From Planctomycetaceae bacterium (lineage in GTDB: Bacteria > Planctomycetota > Planctomycetia > Planctomycetales > Planctomycetaceae): a DNA stretch of 64,000 nucleotides. Both the position numbers and the translations under genes were made by a program. The stretch is taken from positions 124,001 through 188,000 of the forward strand of contig JACKHO010000010.1 in the NCBI GenBank assembly GCA_020638955.1, in the 5' to 3' direction. Position 1 is the stretch's first letter; every line of letters begins with the position of its first letter. The notes beneath the pieces are model-generated. The model had not been told where the DNA came from and did no database searches. It worked only from the letters and a program-made list of their open reading frames with translations. This document shows, piece by piece, positions 41,354 through 49,976 of the stretch.

Positions 41354-42901
41354 ATGTCTCAATCTCGACTCGCCTTCACCACGATAGCACTAATTGCCGT
41401 GCTCACAGCTTCTGCAGTCGGACAAGATCAAAACGGCGACTCGGTTGCTTCCTTCATTCACCCCGACTTCTGTGCCACGGTGGTGGTACATCCCAGTCAA
41501 ATTGCGAAATCGGAATTGGGGAAGCAGGTTCAATTTCCTGCACTCGTGCGTTCGCTGATAGAACAGGCAGATGTCGACGCCGACACGGCCATGCAGTTTT
41601 GGGGTCCGGATAAGGTCACACGGCTGACAGCACTTATCGATCCTCTCACCGGCGGTGATGTCGGTTTTCTTCCTGGACTTGTGGTGGAGTTTCAAACTCC
41701 GGCAACTGGCTTTCAGGCGATTCGTGCACTTTGGCCGGACAGTCGCGTTTCCACGACGGACAACAGCCTGCTGGTTGAACTCGACACATTGGCGGGAGAA
41801 GAAATTCGGGCGTACATCGCAAATCCTCGCACCGTGCTCATCGCACCGGCTTCGACGCTGGAGAAAATGCGAAATGCTCCCCAGAATGCAGCCAACCAGT
41901 TGCGACGACAATTTGAGAATGATTTCGACAATAGCGGCCTCATGGTGACTTACGTCAGTGGGCCGGCTCTGAAGAAGACGCAGGAACTCACCGGGCTCAA
42001 CAGCCGCGAACTGCGGGACGACGAACAGACCGACGAATTCGTCAAAACTCTGCTGCTCGACGTGCTCTCGTTTTCATTCAAGCTTAGCGTCGATGCACGT
42101 CCCACGCTCAACCTCAAGGTCAACTGCAAGCAGGCGACGACTGCTGTCGAACTGTCGGAAATGCTCAACGGCGGCGTCGACACTCTAGTCCTGGCGATTT
42201 CGACACCTGAGTCGAGAAAGGTACTCAAGCAGGAATTCGGCACAGAGGTGCCCTCCCCAGTCACCGGCCTCATCGACAGTCCGGCCATGCGAGACTTCAT
42301 CCGAGCCCTGCAGTTTGAGCGACATGGGAAGGACATCGACTTGTCGCTCGAAATACCCAAGCCGGTTTTAGACCTGGCCAGTAAATCGTCACTGGAACTG
42401 GCCGAATCCGCCAAGCCCATCCCAGATGACGGCAACTGGGTGGTCATGTTCCGGTCGGAGAGTCCGAAGTTTTGGAACACGAACACGAATGACGGTCCCA
42501 ACCGCTTTGCAATTCCACTCTCTCGCGCTCCGTCGAACATCAAATACCTGCGACTCAAGCATGAAGATGGCAGCAGCGTCATCATTGAAATGTCGAAATC
42601 GCAGCTCGGCAAACAGTTCGAGCGTGGCCAATTCGGCTGGGTCGGCACCAACCTGAACCAATGGAACGGACGCCACCTTGGGATTTACGACCGACGCTGG
42701 ACCGACAACGAACGGGGCAGCGTCCACATTTGGCCACTACAGAATCGCGGCATTCGCGGCTGGGGTTTTGGGAACCACGTCAAAATCGACGACGGTCAAT
42801 GGCATGCCTGGGGCGGCAAAACCATTCCCAAGACGGTGTTTGAGATTTCAGTAAAATCAGGGCAGTTGACCGCTGAGGAGAGACAGGCGTTACTGAAGTA
42901 A
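41354..42901 (+). CDS. Secreted protein of unknown function
   Basis: A 515-residue protein. The ATG at 41354 follows TTGGAGGA and gives a signal peptide (LAFTTIALIAVLTASAVGQD). The mature part has a regular mixture of helices and strands: FATVVVHPSQ-like segment, then VTRLTALIDPLTGGDVGFLP, VEFQTPATGFQAIRAL and FKLSVDARPTLNLKVNCKQA. Residues 400-500 include LEIPKPVLDLASKSSLELAE and WGFGNHVKIDDGQWHAWGGK. Proteins of this general kind are common in planctomycetes; I recognise no catalytic motif. The frame is open upstream to 41231 without a signal peptide. Confidence 0.7.
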   Translation: MSQSRLAFTTIALIAVLTASAVGQDQNGDSVASFIHPDFCATVVVHPSQIAKSELGKQVQFPALVRSLIEQADVDADTAMQFWGPDKVTRLTALIDPLTGGDVGFLPGLVVEFQTPATGFQAIRALWPDSRVSTTDNSLLVELDTLAGEEIRAYIANPRTVLIAPASTLEKMRNAPQNAANQLRRQFENDFDNSGLMVTYVSGPALKKTQELTGLNSRELRDDEQTDEFVKTLLLDVLSFSFKLSVDARPTLNLKVNCKQATTAVELSEMLNGGVDTLVLAISTPESRKVLKQEFGTEVPSPVTGLIDSPAMRDFIRALQFERHGKDIDLSLEIPKPVLDLASKSSLELAESAKPIPDDGNWVVMFRSESPKFWNTNTNDGPNRFAIPLSRAPSNIKYLRLKHEDGSSVIIEMSKSQLGKQFERGQFGWVGTNLNQWNGRHLGIYDRRWTDNERGSVHIWPLQNRGIRGWGFGNHVKIDDGQWHAWGGKTIPKTVFEISVKSGQLTAEERQALLK

Positions 42902-42940
42902 GCAAATCGGGACATCACCTGTTGCATCATTGGAACTCCA

Positions 42941-43285
42941 ATGTTCGAACCATATGCAGAAAATGTTCATGGTGACTTCTATGTGGAGAAGGATTGCTGT
43001 CTGTGCTGCCATGTTCCTGTAACTCTCGCGCCCGATCTTTTCCGTTATTCGTACGACAGCGAAGGTTGTCCGAGCCACTGTTTTGTATCGCAACAGCCCG
43101 TCTCAAAGGATGAACTGGAACGCATGTTTGACGTCATCACTTGCGCAGACCTCCGTTGCGTTCGCTACGGTGGAAGTGATTTTGGAATTGTTGATCGTCT
43201 CACTGAACTTGGACAGAAAGCAATTTGCGATGTGGTAATCAATTCTTTCAACGAGAACGATGAATCACCGCCACCCAAGACGTAA
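42941..43285 (+). CDS. Small Cys-rich protein resembling a degenerate ferredoxin
   Basis: A 114-residue soluble protein. The stretch VEKDCCLCCHVPVTLAPDLF resembles the CxxCxxxAPDxF part of single-cluster ferredoxins, followed by EGCPSHCFVSQQPVSKDELE and the later VITCADLRCVRYGG. The Cys spacing (CC..CC) is not that of a standard 4Fe-4S binding site, so cofactor binding is doubtful. It follows the secreted protein gene by 39 bases and may be cotranscribed. An immunity or scaffold role is possible but unsupported. Confidence 0.6.
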   Translation: MFEPYAENVHGDFYVEKDCCLCCHVPVTLAPDLFRYSYDSEGCPSHCFVSQQPVSKDELERMFDVITCADLRCVRYGGSDFGIVDRLTELGQKAICDVVINSFNENDESPPPKT

Positions 43286-43374
43286 GCCAAACGCTTTCAA
43301 ATGGCAGTCGTTACCCAAACTACGTATGCTAATGTTGTCGTCTTTTCCAATTGCGAAGTCACACGGAGTTCGCC

Positions 43375-44196
43375 ATGCGACGGTTTCTGCTATTTCTGTT
43401 TGGTCTGCTCTCTCTCTCCACCACAGCATCGGCCCAGCGCCGATTCGATGATGGGACGGAATTCATTATTGATCGTCGCGGTGTCCCGACGTGGAAGGTC
43501 GATACGGACTTCCCTGATGATCTCTTCACCTTCGTCCGCATTCGGTACAATCCGTATGGTGGACGGCGTGGGAAATGGGCGACCGACTACCCCGATAGCG
43601 ATCTCAACTTCTCGTATCGGTTGCATCAGCTCACATCGCTGAAGGTGAACCCGAATCCCATTGTGCTCGATTTGGACAATCCCAAGCTGTTCGACTATCC
43701 GTTCATTTACTTCTGTGAACCGGGAGGGGCCTGGGGAAACGGATTGGAATTCACGCAAGAAGATGCCGTCACACTGCGGAAGTACTTCGACAACGGCGGC
43801 TTTGCCATGTTCGATGACTTCTGGGGTGAAGAAGAGTGGCATGCGTTCTATCTGGAAATTCGCAAGGTATTCCCAGACCGAGAACCAGTCGATCTGGACC
43901 GGGAGCATCCGATTTTTCATTGCGTCTACGATTTGCGTAAGACCGACAATTTGCAGGTACCGGCAATTAACGTGGCCCTCAGTGGTCGGACTTATGAACG
44001 GCCCGACGCACAAGAGGTGCATTACCGCGCCATCCTTGATGACAACGACCGCATTGTCGTCATGATTTGTCACAACACCGACCTGGGTGATGGCTGGGAG
44101 CGCGAAGGGGAAAATATCGACTACTTCCACAACTTCTCAGAGAAAATCGCCTACCCGCTGGGAATCAACATTGTCTTCTACGCAATGACACATTGA
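43375..44196 (+). CDS. DUF4159-domain secreted protein
   Basis: A 273-residue protein with a signal peptide (RFLLFLFGLLSLSTTASAQR). Residues about 45-270 have the DUF4159 layout: FTFVRIRYNPYGGRRGKWAT, DYPDSDLNFSYRLHQLTSLK, YPFIYFCEPGGAW, LRKYFDNGGFAMFDDFWGEE and HPIFHCVYDLRKTDNLQVP. This family is typical of planctomycetes and often sits with MoxR/DUF58-type genes, none of which are here. The fold resembles glutamine-amidotransferase-like domains, but its function is unknown. The upstream in-frame ATG at 43351 adds only eight residues. Confidence 0.88.
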   Translation: MRRFLLFLFGLLSLSTTASAQRRFDDGTEFIIDRRGVPTWKVDTDFPDDLFTFVRIRYNPYGGRRGKWATDYPDSDLNFSYRLHQLTSLKVNPNPIVLDLDNPKLFDYPFIYFCEPGGAWGNGLEFTQEDAVTLRKYFDNGGFAMFDDFWGEEEWHAFYLEIRKVFPDREPVDLDREHPIFHCVYDLRKTDNLQVPAINVALSGRTYERPDAQEVHYRAILDDNDRIVVMICHNTDLGDGWEREGENIDYFHNFSEKIAYPLGINIVFYAMTH

Positions 44197-44220
44197 GCAG
44201 CGTGAGGTGATGCGTTTCAT

Positions 44221-44302
44221 GGGAGGGCGAGGCTCCCGCCGAGCCGCATTGCAAATTGAGGCTGGTACCGTATTCGCGGCTCAGCAGGAGCTTCGCCCTC
44301 CC
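44221..44302. repeat. Intergenic palindrome (GGGAGGGCGA type)
   Basis: GGGAGGGCGAGGCTCCCGCC and onward (27 bases) is mirrored at the other end by GCGGCTCAGCAGGAGCTTCG and onward; the arms pair with three mismatches across a 28-base centre. Located between two genes on the same strand. Confidence 0.85.
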
Positions 44303-44353
44303 CGTTCATTCTTCTCCGCCCTCCCGATTCGATTACCTGAATAGATTGTCTGC

Positions 44354-45427
44354 ATGAGCAACACCCCCATTCGTATTGGTGTCATTGGAGCCGGAGGCAT
44401 TGCCGCCAAGTTGCACTTGCCGGAGTTGTGCGACGTAGCTCACGTTGAGGTTGCGGCATTGGCCGGGCGGTCTCAATCACGGCTGGAAACGTTGTGTCGG
44501 AAGTTCTCAGTGCCGCGCTGGACGCATTCCTATGAAGAGGTGATTGCCGACCCCAACCTCGACGGCGTGGTCATCGCACTGCCGCATCCGTTGCACGTGA
44601 AGTATGGACTCATGGCGCTCGATGCAGGCAAGCACATTCACATGCAGAAGCCACTCAGCACTTCGCTCGAAGAGGCAGATGAGTTTGTGCGGCGTGTGGA
44701 GGCGTCAAATTCAATTGTGCTGGCGCTCCCTTACGTTGCTCGACCGCACGTACTCGCTGCGCGGGAACTTGTTCAAAGCGGTGCGCTGGGAACGGTCGCT
44801 TCGGCACATGCTCGATTCAGTCACGGTGGTCCCGAAGTGTACTACGCCACCGTTCAGGCCATTCTTGAAGAAGAAATCTCCAGTGAGGACTTGTGGTTTT
44901 TTGACGCGAACCGGGCCGACGTCGGTGCTCTGTTTGATATGGGCGTGTACGCCATTGCTCACCTAGTCACGGTGCTGGGATCGGTCGAGAAGGTCACCTG
45001 CCGCATGACGACGGTGGCCAAGCCGACGGAACTGGAGGACACGGCTTCGCTCATCCTTGAATTTGTAAACGGAGCCATCGGCACGGCGGAAACCGGCTGG
45101 TGCGATGGTGCTCGAACGTACGGATTCTCAATTCATGGAACAGAAGGAAAGCTGACGAATCCACCGCTCACCGGAAATCTCATCCACTCCCGCCCCAGTT
45201 CACTGGTCGATGAAGATGCACCGCTCCTCGAAACTCCGGTCAACACATCGCAACACCCTGATGTGAACTCGCATCAGCACTGGATTGACTGCATTAAAGC
45301 TAGGGTGCAGCCTCCCCTTACGAATGCAAGCACGGCTCGCCATGTGACGGAAATCATGCTACGAGCCAAGGAATCGGCGGCGGAGAGTCGCACGGTCGAT
45401 GTCCAAAGTCGGATTGAATTGTCGTAG
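44354..45427 (+). CDS. Gfo/Idh/MocA-family oxidoreductase
   Basis: A 357-residue NAD(P)-dependent oxidoreductase-fold protein. The N-terminus RIGVIGAGGIAAKLHLPELC gives the Rossmann motif, and WTHSYEEVIADPNLDGVVIA plus PHPLHVKYGLMALDAGKHIH is typical of the family. The signature EKP reads HMQKPLSTSLEEA, so the Lys and Pro are kept and only Glu is changed. A C-terminal beta-sheet domain with DTASLILEFVNGAIGTAETG follows. Sugar or sugar-derivative substrates are usual, but the specific one is unknown. The gene stands alone downstream of a palindromic repeat. Confidence 0.88.
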   Translation: MSNTPIRIGVIGAGGIAAKLHLPELCDVAHVEVAALAGRSQSRLETLCRKFSVPRWTHSYEEVIADPNLDGVVIALPHPLHVKYGLMALDAGKHIHMQKPLSTSLEEADEFVRRVEASNSIVLALPYVARPHVLAARELVQSGALGTVASAHARFSHGGPEVYYATVQAILEEEISSEDLWFFDANRADVGALFDMGVYAIAHLVTVLGSVEKVTCRMTTVAKPTELEDTASLILEFVNGAIGTAETGWCDGARTYGFSIHGTEGKLTNPPLTGNLIHSRPSSLVDEDAPLLETPVNTSQHPDVNSHQHWIDCIKARVQPPLTNASTARHVTEIMLRAKESAAESRTVDVQSRIELS

Positions 45428-45597
45428 TAACGCCGTTCTCAGTTGCATCTCACTGACCCGATAAGCTGAGAATCTGACAGGGAATAAGCGTTTTGACTTG
45501 CGAAGTCGCTGGTCTCCGGTGACACTTTGCGGACACTTTTGGCTGAGTTGCTCGCCAATTCCATCCCACCGTTGCCCCTATCGAACGCCCTTCCATC

Positions 45598-46299
45598 ATG
45601 GCACACGAATGGTACAAGCTCGACGAACTGGCTCAGCACCTGGGTCGTGATCGTCGTGAAATCGAACGACTCGTTAACCGTGGTCGCATTCCCGGTCATA
45701 AGCGAGGTTCCGAATGGCAGTTCCATTCCGCCGAAATCTCGCAGTGGCTCGAGCAGGAAATGCGGGACTTTTCCGACAGCCAGTTGGCGAACGTCGAACG
45801 GACGCAGCAATCCTCCGAAGTATCGGCGGAAGTACCCGTCAGCAGTCTGCTGAAAGAAGAGTACTGCCAGGTTCCCCTCGAAGGACGCACGAAGCGGTCC
45901 GTCCTCGAAGGACTCGTGGAAGTTGCCGGACGGAGTTGGCAAATTTGGGAGCCAGCCACCGTGCTGAAGGCGGTGCAGGAACGTGAAAAAATGATGTCGA
46001 CGGCGCTTGATTGCGGCGTGGCCTTTCCTCACCCTCGTTTGCCCATCCCCGATTCACTCGGCCAGTCTATTGTCGCATTTGGCCACACGAGCTCCGGCAT
46101 CCCCTTCGGTGCTTCGAATGGTTCGATGGCAGACTGTTTCTTCCTCATTCTCTGTCGCGATACCAAAACACACCTGCAGGTGCTGGCCCGATTGTCCCGC
46201 ATGATTCAACTGCCAGACTTTCTTCCCAACCTGCGCGCCGCGGAAGATTCAACCGCCGCCTATGAAGCAATTCTCACGGCAGAACAGCAAGTGAGTTGA
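45598..46299 (+). CDS. Helix-turn-helix protein fused to a PTS EIIA (PtsN-like) domain
   Basis: A 233-residue fusion. Residues 1-60 are an excisionase-type DNA-binding domain: WYKLDELAQHLGRDRREIER, LVNRGRIPGHKRGSEWQFH, the HTH_17 pattern. Residues 85-228 are a PTS EIIA type 2 domain: TKRSVLEGLVEVAG, VLKAVQEREKMMSTALDCGV and the active site GVAFPHPRLPIPDS, where the His is the phosphorylatable residue, then ADCFFLILCRDTKTHLQVLA. PtsN homologues report phosphorylation state to transport and nitrogen or potassium control; the fused HTH suggests direct DNA binding or docking. No other PTS genes are in the window. Confidence 0.85.
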   Translation: MAHEWYKLDELAQHLGRDRREIERLVNRGRIPGHKRGSEWQFHSAEISQWLEQEMRDFSDSQLANVERTQQSSEVSAEVPVSSLLKEEYCQVPLEGRTKRSVLEGLVEVAGRSWQIWEPATVLKAVQEREKMMSTALDCGVAFPHPRLPIPDSLGQSIVAFGHTSSGIPFGASNGSMADCFFLILCRDTKTHLQVLARLSRMIQLPDFLPNLRAAEDSTAAYEAILTAEQQVS

Positions 46300-46409
46300 T
46301 TCAACTTGAGCACATGAGTAGCCTGCATTCAAGTAACTGCTGATGCGTTAATGCGGTGTCAGCGTTGTTGAACCGCACTTGGAATCGAACTTCGTTTGTG
46401 GATTGCTCT

Positions 46410-47441
46410 ATGAAACTTCTTCTTCCTCTTGTTGCCGGCTTTGGTTTGTTGCTGACCCAGTCGGCGACTGCTCAGGACACGCTCAACTTCCCAGTTCTCG
46501 GCGAAACCATTCGGCATGATGCCGCTCTCGATTCGCTTATTGAACCCGGCACACCACTGCAGGTCCTGTCCTCTGGTTTTGAATGGACCGAAGGCCCCGT
46601 GTGGGTTCCGGAAGAAGGTGGCAAGGGATACTTGTTGTTCTCGGATATCCCCAACAATGCCATCATGAAATGGGTGGAAGGCGAAGGCGTTTCGCTTTAC
46701 ATGCAGCCCTCGGGATTCACCGGCCCTGGCGAGTACGGCGGGGAACCCGGCTCGAACGGACTGCTGCTCGATCCCAAGGGACGGCTTGTCTGCTGCGAAC
46801 ACGGTGATCGCCGCCTGTCGGTTCTCACCAAAGATGGTGGCAAACGTACGCTGGTCGACAACTACAAAGGGAAGCGACTGAACAGCCCGAATGATGCTGT
46901 CTTCCACGCCAATGGCGATTTGTATTTCACCGATCCCCCATACGGTCTCCCCAAGCAGTACGACGACCCCCGTCGTGAACTCGACTTCTGTGGCGTTTAC
47001 CGACTGAGCACGAGCGGCGAAGTAACGCTACTGACAAAGGAAATGACCCGCCCCAACGGCATTGGCTTCTCGCCTGATGGTAAGACGCTGTACGTGGCAC
47101 AATCCGATCCTGAAGCCGCTCTGTGGAAGTCATTCCCAGTGAAAGAAGATGGCACACTCGGGCCGGGCAAAGTGCTGTTTGATGCCACCGACGCCGTGGA
47201 AAAAGGCTGGCCCGGTCTGCCTGACGGAATGGCTGTCGACAAAGACGGCAACCTGTTCGCCACCGGCCCCGGCGGCGTTTACGTTTTCTCGGCTGCTGGC
47301 AAGCTGCTGGGACGTATCAGCACAGGTGAGCGGACTGCCAACTGCACATTTGGCGGCCCCGACAACTCGATTCTGTACATTACGGCCGACATGTACCTCT
47401 GCCGCATCCAGACCAAGACTTGTGGAATTCAGCACAAGTAA
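46410..47441 (+). CDS. Secreted SMP-30/gluconolactonase-like protein
   Basis: A 343-residue exported beta-propeller. The ATG at 46410 opens a signal peptide (LLLPLVAGFGLLLTQSATAQ). The family signature is present: FEWTEGPVWVPEEGGKGYLL with the metal-binding Glu, FSDIPNNAIMKW, EPGSNGLLLDPKGRLVCCEH with Asn and Gly, RLNSPNDAVFHANGDLYFTD with the second Asn, PNGIGFSPDGKTLYVAQSDP and WPGLPDGMAVDKDGNLFATG with the last Asp. Lactones of sugars are the typical substrates. The family is abundant as secreted enzymes in planctomycetes. Confidence 0.9.
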   Translation: MKLLLPLVAGFGLLLTQSATAQDTLNFPVLGETIRHDAALDSLIEPGTPLQVLSSGFEWTEGPVWVPEEGGKGYLLFSDIPNNAIMKWVEGEGVSLYMQPSGFTGPGEYGGEPGSNGLLLDPKGRLVCCEHGDRRLSVLTKDGGKRTLVDNYKGKRLNSPNDAVFHANGDLYFTDPPYGLPKQYDDPRRELDFCGVYRLSTSGEVTLLTKEMTRPNGIGFSPDGKTLYVAQSDPEAALWKSFPVKEDGTLGPGKVLFDATDAVEKGWPGLPDGMAVDKDGNLFATGPGGVYVFSAAGKLLGRISTGERTANCTFGGPDNSILYITADMYLCRIQTKTCGIQHK

Positions 47442-47486
47442 TGGTTCGAGTGGACAGGTTTTTACCTGCGTTCCATCAAAGTTCTC

Positions 47487-47524
47487 GCAAACGTCGCGGC
47501 CACTGTCGCGACGTTTGCCCTTTT
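47487..47524 (+). terminator. Rho-independent terminator of the SMP-30-like gene
   Basis: A perfect 12-bp stem GCAAACGTCGCG / CGCGACGTTTGC with an 8-base loop, followed by CCTTTT. It lies 45 bases after the stop codon. Confidence 0.88.
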
Positions 47525-47666
47525 GCTGACGACAAAACTTCTGCGGAAAGCCATTTGGGCGGTTGTTGTCCGCCATGTTGTCGTTAGCATCTAGCAACAC
47601 AACTTGAGCGAGTGCTGAAATGGCCTCGTTCGCATCCTATTATTTTCCTTCCGGAGTTTCCGCTGC

Positions 47667-48083
47667 ATGTCCAGCACCCCTCACAATCACGATGGCGACT
47701 GCTCAATTGAAGAAGGCATTGCATCACTCGTTTTGTCGTTTGCCGAACTGTCACTTGCCCACCTGGACTTTGCCGTCATCACCACCGATTCAGAGAAGTG
47801 TCGACTGGCTGTCGCCTATTTCCTGGGAGCTGTTCGCGGTCTGACTCGCATGGAAGACCTTGATGACGAGCAGGTAAAGGCCGTCTTCCAAATGGTGATT
47901 TCCGAAATCTTCCCCTGGTCGGACGAGGAAATCATTACCGCGGTTGATGCGGCTCTGGCAGCAGAAGGAATCGAAGATCACGAAGACGCCGTTGATCGTG
48001 GCAGTGAGGCAATCGAAGCCGCACTCGTGGCTGCCTTTGGTCTCACCGATTTGCTCGAACCGGAATTCGATGACGAGGAGTAA
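47667..48083 (+). CDS. Acidic hypothetical protein
   Basis: A 138-residue soluble, strongly acidic helical protein (SSTPHNHDGDCSIEEGIASL; VQMVISEIFPWSDEEIITAV-like core; DHEDAVDRGSEAIEAALVAA; FGLTDLLEPEFDDEE end). No signal peptide and no family recognised. CGGAG lies upstream of the ATG at 47667. The McsA-like gene follows after 100 bases on the same strand. It may be a small regulator or adaptor, but nothing in the sequence shows which. Confidence 0.6.
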   Translation: MSSTPHNHDGDCSIEEGIASLVLSFAELSLAHLDFAVITTDSEKCRLAVAYFLGAVRGLTRMEDLDDEQVKAVFQMVISEIFPWSDEEIITAVDAALAAEGIEDHEDAVDRGSEAIEAALVAAFGLTDLLEPEFDDEE

Positions 48084-48183
48084 ATCCCTGCAAATGACTC
48101 GGAACTCCTTCGTGTTTTTTTCACAGGCTCAGCAGATTTCGTCGTGCGTGCAGCTATAATGCAGGTACGAACACGAGGGTCTC

Positions 48184-48693
48184 ATGAAAAAGTGTCTTCG
48201 CTGTAACAAGCAAGCCAATTTGCATATCACGGAAATCAAGAACGGGAAAGCTCATCCCGTTCATTTGTGTGAGTCGTGCGCGCAGGAATACCTGAACGTT
48301 GTTGACCTCAGCGGCAAGGCTGAGTCGTTCGACTTCGAGGAGGAAGCCTCGTCCTCGACTCCGGACATTCCGGAAGTCGATCCCACCAAGGCTTGTCCGT
48401 ACTGTGGTATTACACATAAAGAGTTTCGGGCGTCCGGGCGTTTGGGCTGTTCGCACGACTATGAAGTGTTTCGCGAGCAACTCATCCCTTTACTCGAAAA
48501 CATTCATTCAGGCGAAATTCAGCACGTGGGGAAATGTCCGCCACGCGTGTCCGACTCAAGTCGTCGCCACTATGAACTGTTGCGATATCGGAGCCTGCTG
48601 AAGGCCGCCATCAACGACGAAAACTACGAGACCGCCGCCGAACTGCGGGACAAAATCCAGGCCCTGGAAGACCTCGAAGAAAATGGGGGCTGA
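48184..48693 (+). CDS. McsA-like protein with zinc motifs and UVR domain
   Basis: A 169-residue protein of the McsA/UvrB-UvrC-motif family. Cys motifs are KKCLRCNKQANLHITEIKNG, VHLCESCAQEYLN and KACPYCGITHKEFRASGRLG; the C-terminal UVR motif is LLKAAINDENYETAAELRDK followed by IQALEDLEENG. In Firmicutes McsA activates the arginine kinase McsB and acts in ClpC regulation and metal stress; no mcsB or clpC is adjacent here. An ATG with AACACGAGGG upstream supports the start. It is probably cotranscribed with trpB, 61 bases downstream. Confidence 0.82.
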   Translation: MKKCLRCNKQANLHITEIKNGKAHPVHLCESCAQEYLNVVDLSGKAESFDFEEEASSSTPDIPEVDPTKACPYCGITHKEFRASGRLGCSHDYEVFREQLIPLLENIHSGEIQHVGKCPPRVSDSSRRHYELLRYRSLLKAAINDENYETAAELRDKIQALEDLEENGG

Positions 48694-48754
48694 GCGAGCC
48701 CTGCCAGTTTTCCAGACGCCTGCCTGAAATAGAATTCGAAAGCAAAAGCAAACC

Positions 48755-49957
48755 ATGCCAGCCACGAAGAGTGTTCCCGATAGCCACGGTCGTTTCGGAG
48801 AATTCGGTCGTCGATTTGTTCCTGAAACCCTCATGCAGGCGCTGGAAGAACTGACGATCGAATACGAGAAGGCAAAGCAAGATCCGGAATTCCAGTCGCA
48901 ACTGGAGCATCTTCTCGGAACCTATGTCGGTCGCCCCAGTCCGTTCTATTTCGCTGAGCGACTTACCGAGCATTGTGGCGGAGCGCAAATCTACTTCAAG
49001 CGCGAAGACCTCAACCACACCGGCGCACACAAAATCAACAACACCATTGGACAGGCGCTGCTCACCCTGCGAATGGGCAAGAAACGCGTCATTGCCGAGA
49101 CGGGAGCCGGTCAGCACGGCGTGGCGAGCGCCACGGCCTGTGCACGATTCGGTTTGGAATGTGTCGTGTACATGGGGGCAGAAGACATCCGCCGCCAGAA
49201 ACTGAACGTGTTCCTCATGCGAAATATGGGAGCCGAAGTGCGCCCAGTGCATTCGGGGTCCAAGACGCTCCGCGATGCCGTGAACGAAGCCATGCGTGAC
49301 TGGATGGCGAGTGTTGAAACGACGCACTACATCATCGGTTCGGTCATCGGTCCGCATCCCTTCCCCATGATGGTGCGGGACTTTCAGTCGGTCATTGGCA
49401 GCGAATGCCGCAAGCAGTGCCTCGACGCACTGGGCCGTCTGCCAGATGAAGTTATCGCCTGTGTGGGAGGTGGCTCGAATGCGGCGGGCATGTTCTATCC
49501 ATTCGTCGAGGATTACGACGTCAAACTGACCGGTGTCGAAGCGGGGGGACTGGGCTCTGCCCCTGGTCAACACGCCAGCCCGCTGACTTATGGTCGACCA
49601 GGCGTATTGCACGGCAGTTATAGCTACGTCCTGCAGGACGACGATGGCCAAACCCTCGACGTGCACTCCGTCTCTGCTGGTCTGGACTATCCCGGCGTTG
49701 GTCCTGAGCACAGTTATTGGCGCGATTCCGGTCGGGTCCAATACACAATGGCGGAAGATCACGAAGCCATCCAGACGTATCAGCTCGTTGCGAAGCTCGA
49801 AGGCATTCTGCCAGCCGTCGAGAGCTCGCATGCCATCGCACATGCCATGAAAGCGGCGCGAAAGCGTTCGGCAGACGAGGTGATTGTGGTCTGCCTGTCG
49901 GGCCGTGGTGACAAAGACGTCGCGGAAATTGCCCGAATTACCGGTCAGGAGTTCTAG
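48755..49957 (+). CDS. trpB: Tryptophan synthase beta chain
   Basis: Catalyses the last step of tryptophan synthesis, joining indole and serine with PLP. The 400-residue protein is of normal length. It shows FGRRFVPETLMQALEELT, GRPSPFYFAERLTEHCG, YFKREDLNHTGAHKINNTIG with PLP Lys93, ETGAGQHGVASATACARFGL, YMGAEDIRRQKLNVFLMRNM, the GGGSNAAGMFYPF phosphate loop and GLDYPGVGPEHSYWRDSGRV. No trpA follows, and no other trp gene is nearby, so the pathway genes are dispersed. The next gene (YraN family) starts 19 bases after the stop. Confidence 0.97.
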   Translation: MPATKSVPDSHGRFGEFGRRFVPETLMQALEELTIEYEKAKQDPEFQSQLEHLLGTYVGRPSPFYFAERLTEHCGGAQIYFKREDLNHTGAHKINNTIGQALLTLRMGKKRVIAETGAGQHGVASATACARFGLECVVYMGAEDIRRQKLNVFLMRNMGAEVRPVHSGSKTLRDAVNEAMRDWMASVETTHYIIGSVIGPHPFPMMVRDFQSVIGSECRKQCLDALGRLPDEVIACVGGGSNAAGMFYPFVEDYDVKLTGVEAGGLGSAPGQHASPLTYGRPGVLHGSYSYVLQDDDGQTLDVHSVSAGLDYPGVGPEHSYWRDSGRVQYTMAEDHEAIQTYQLVAKLEGILPAVESSHAIAHAMKAARKRSADEVIVVCLSGRGDKDVAEIARITGQEF

Positions 49958-49976
49958 CAGAGGGCTACGTTTCGCC

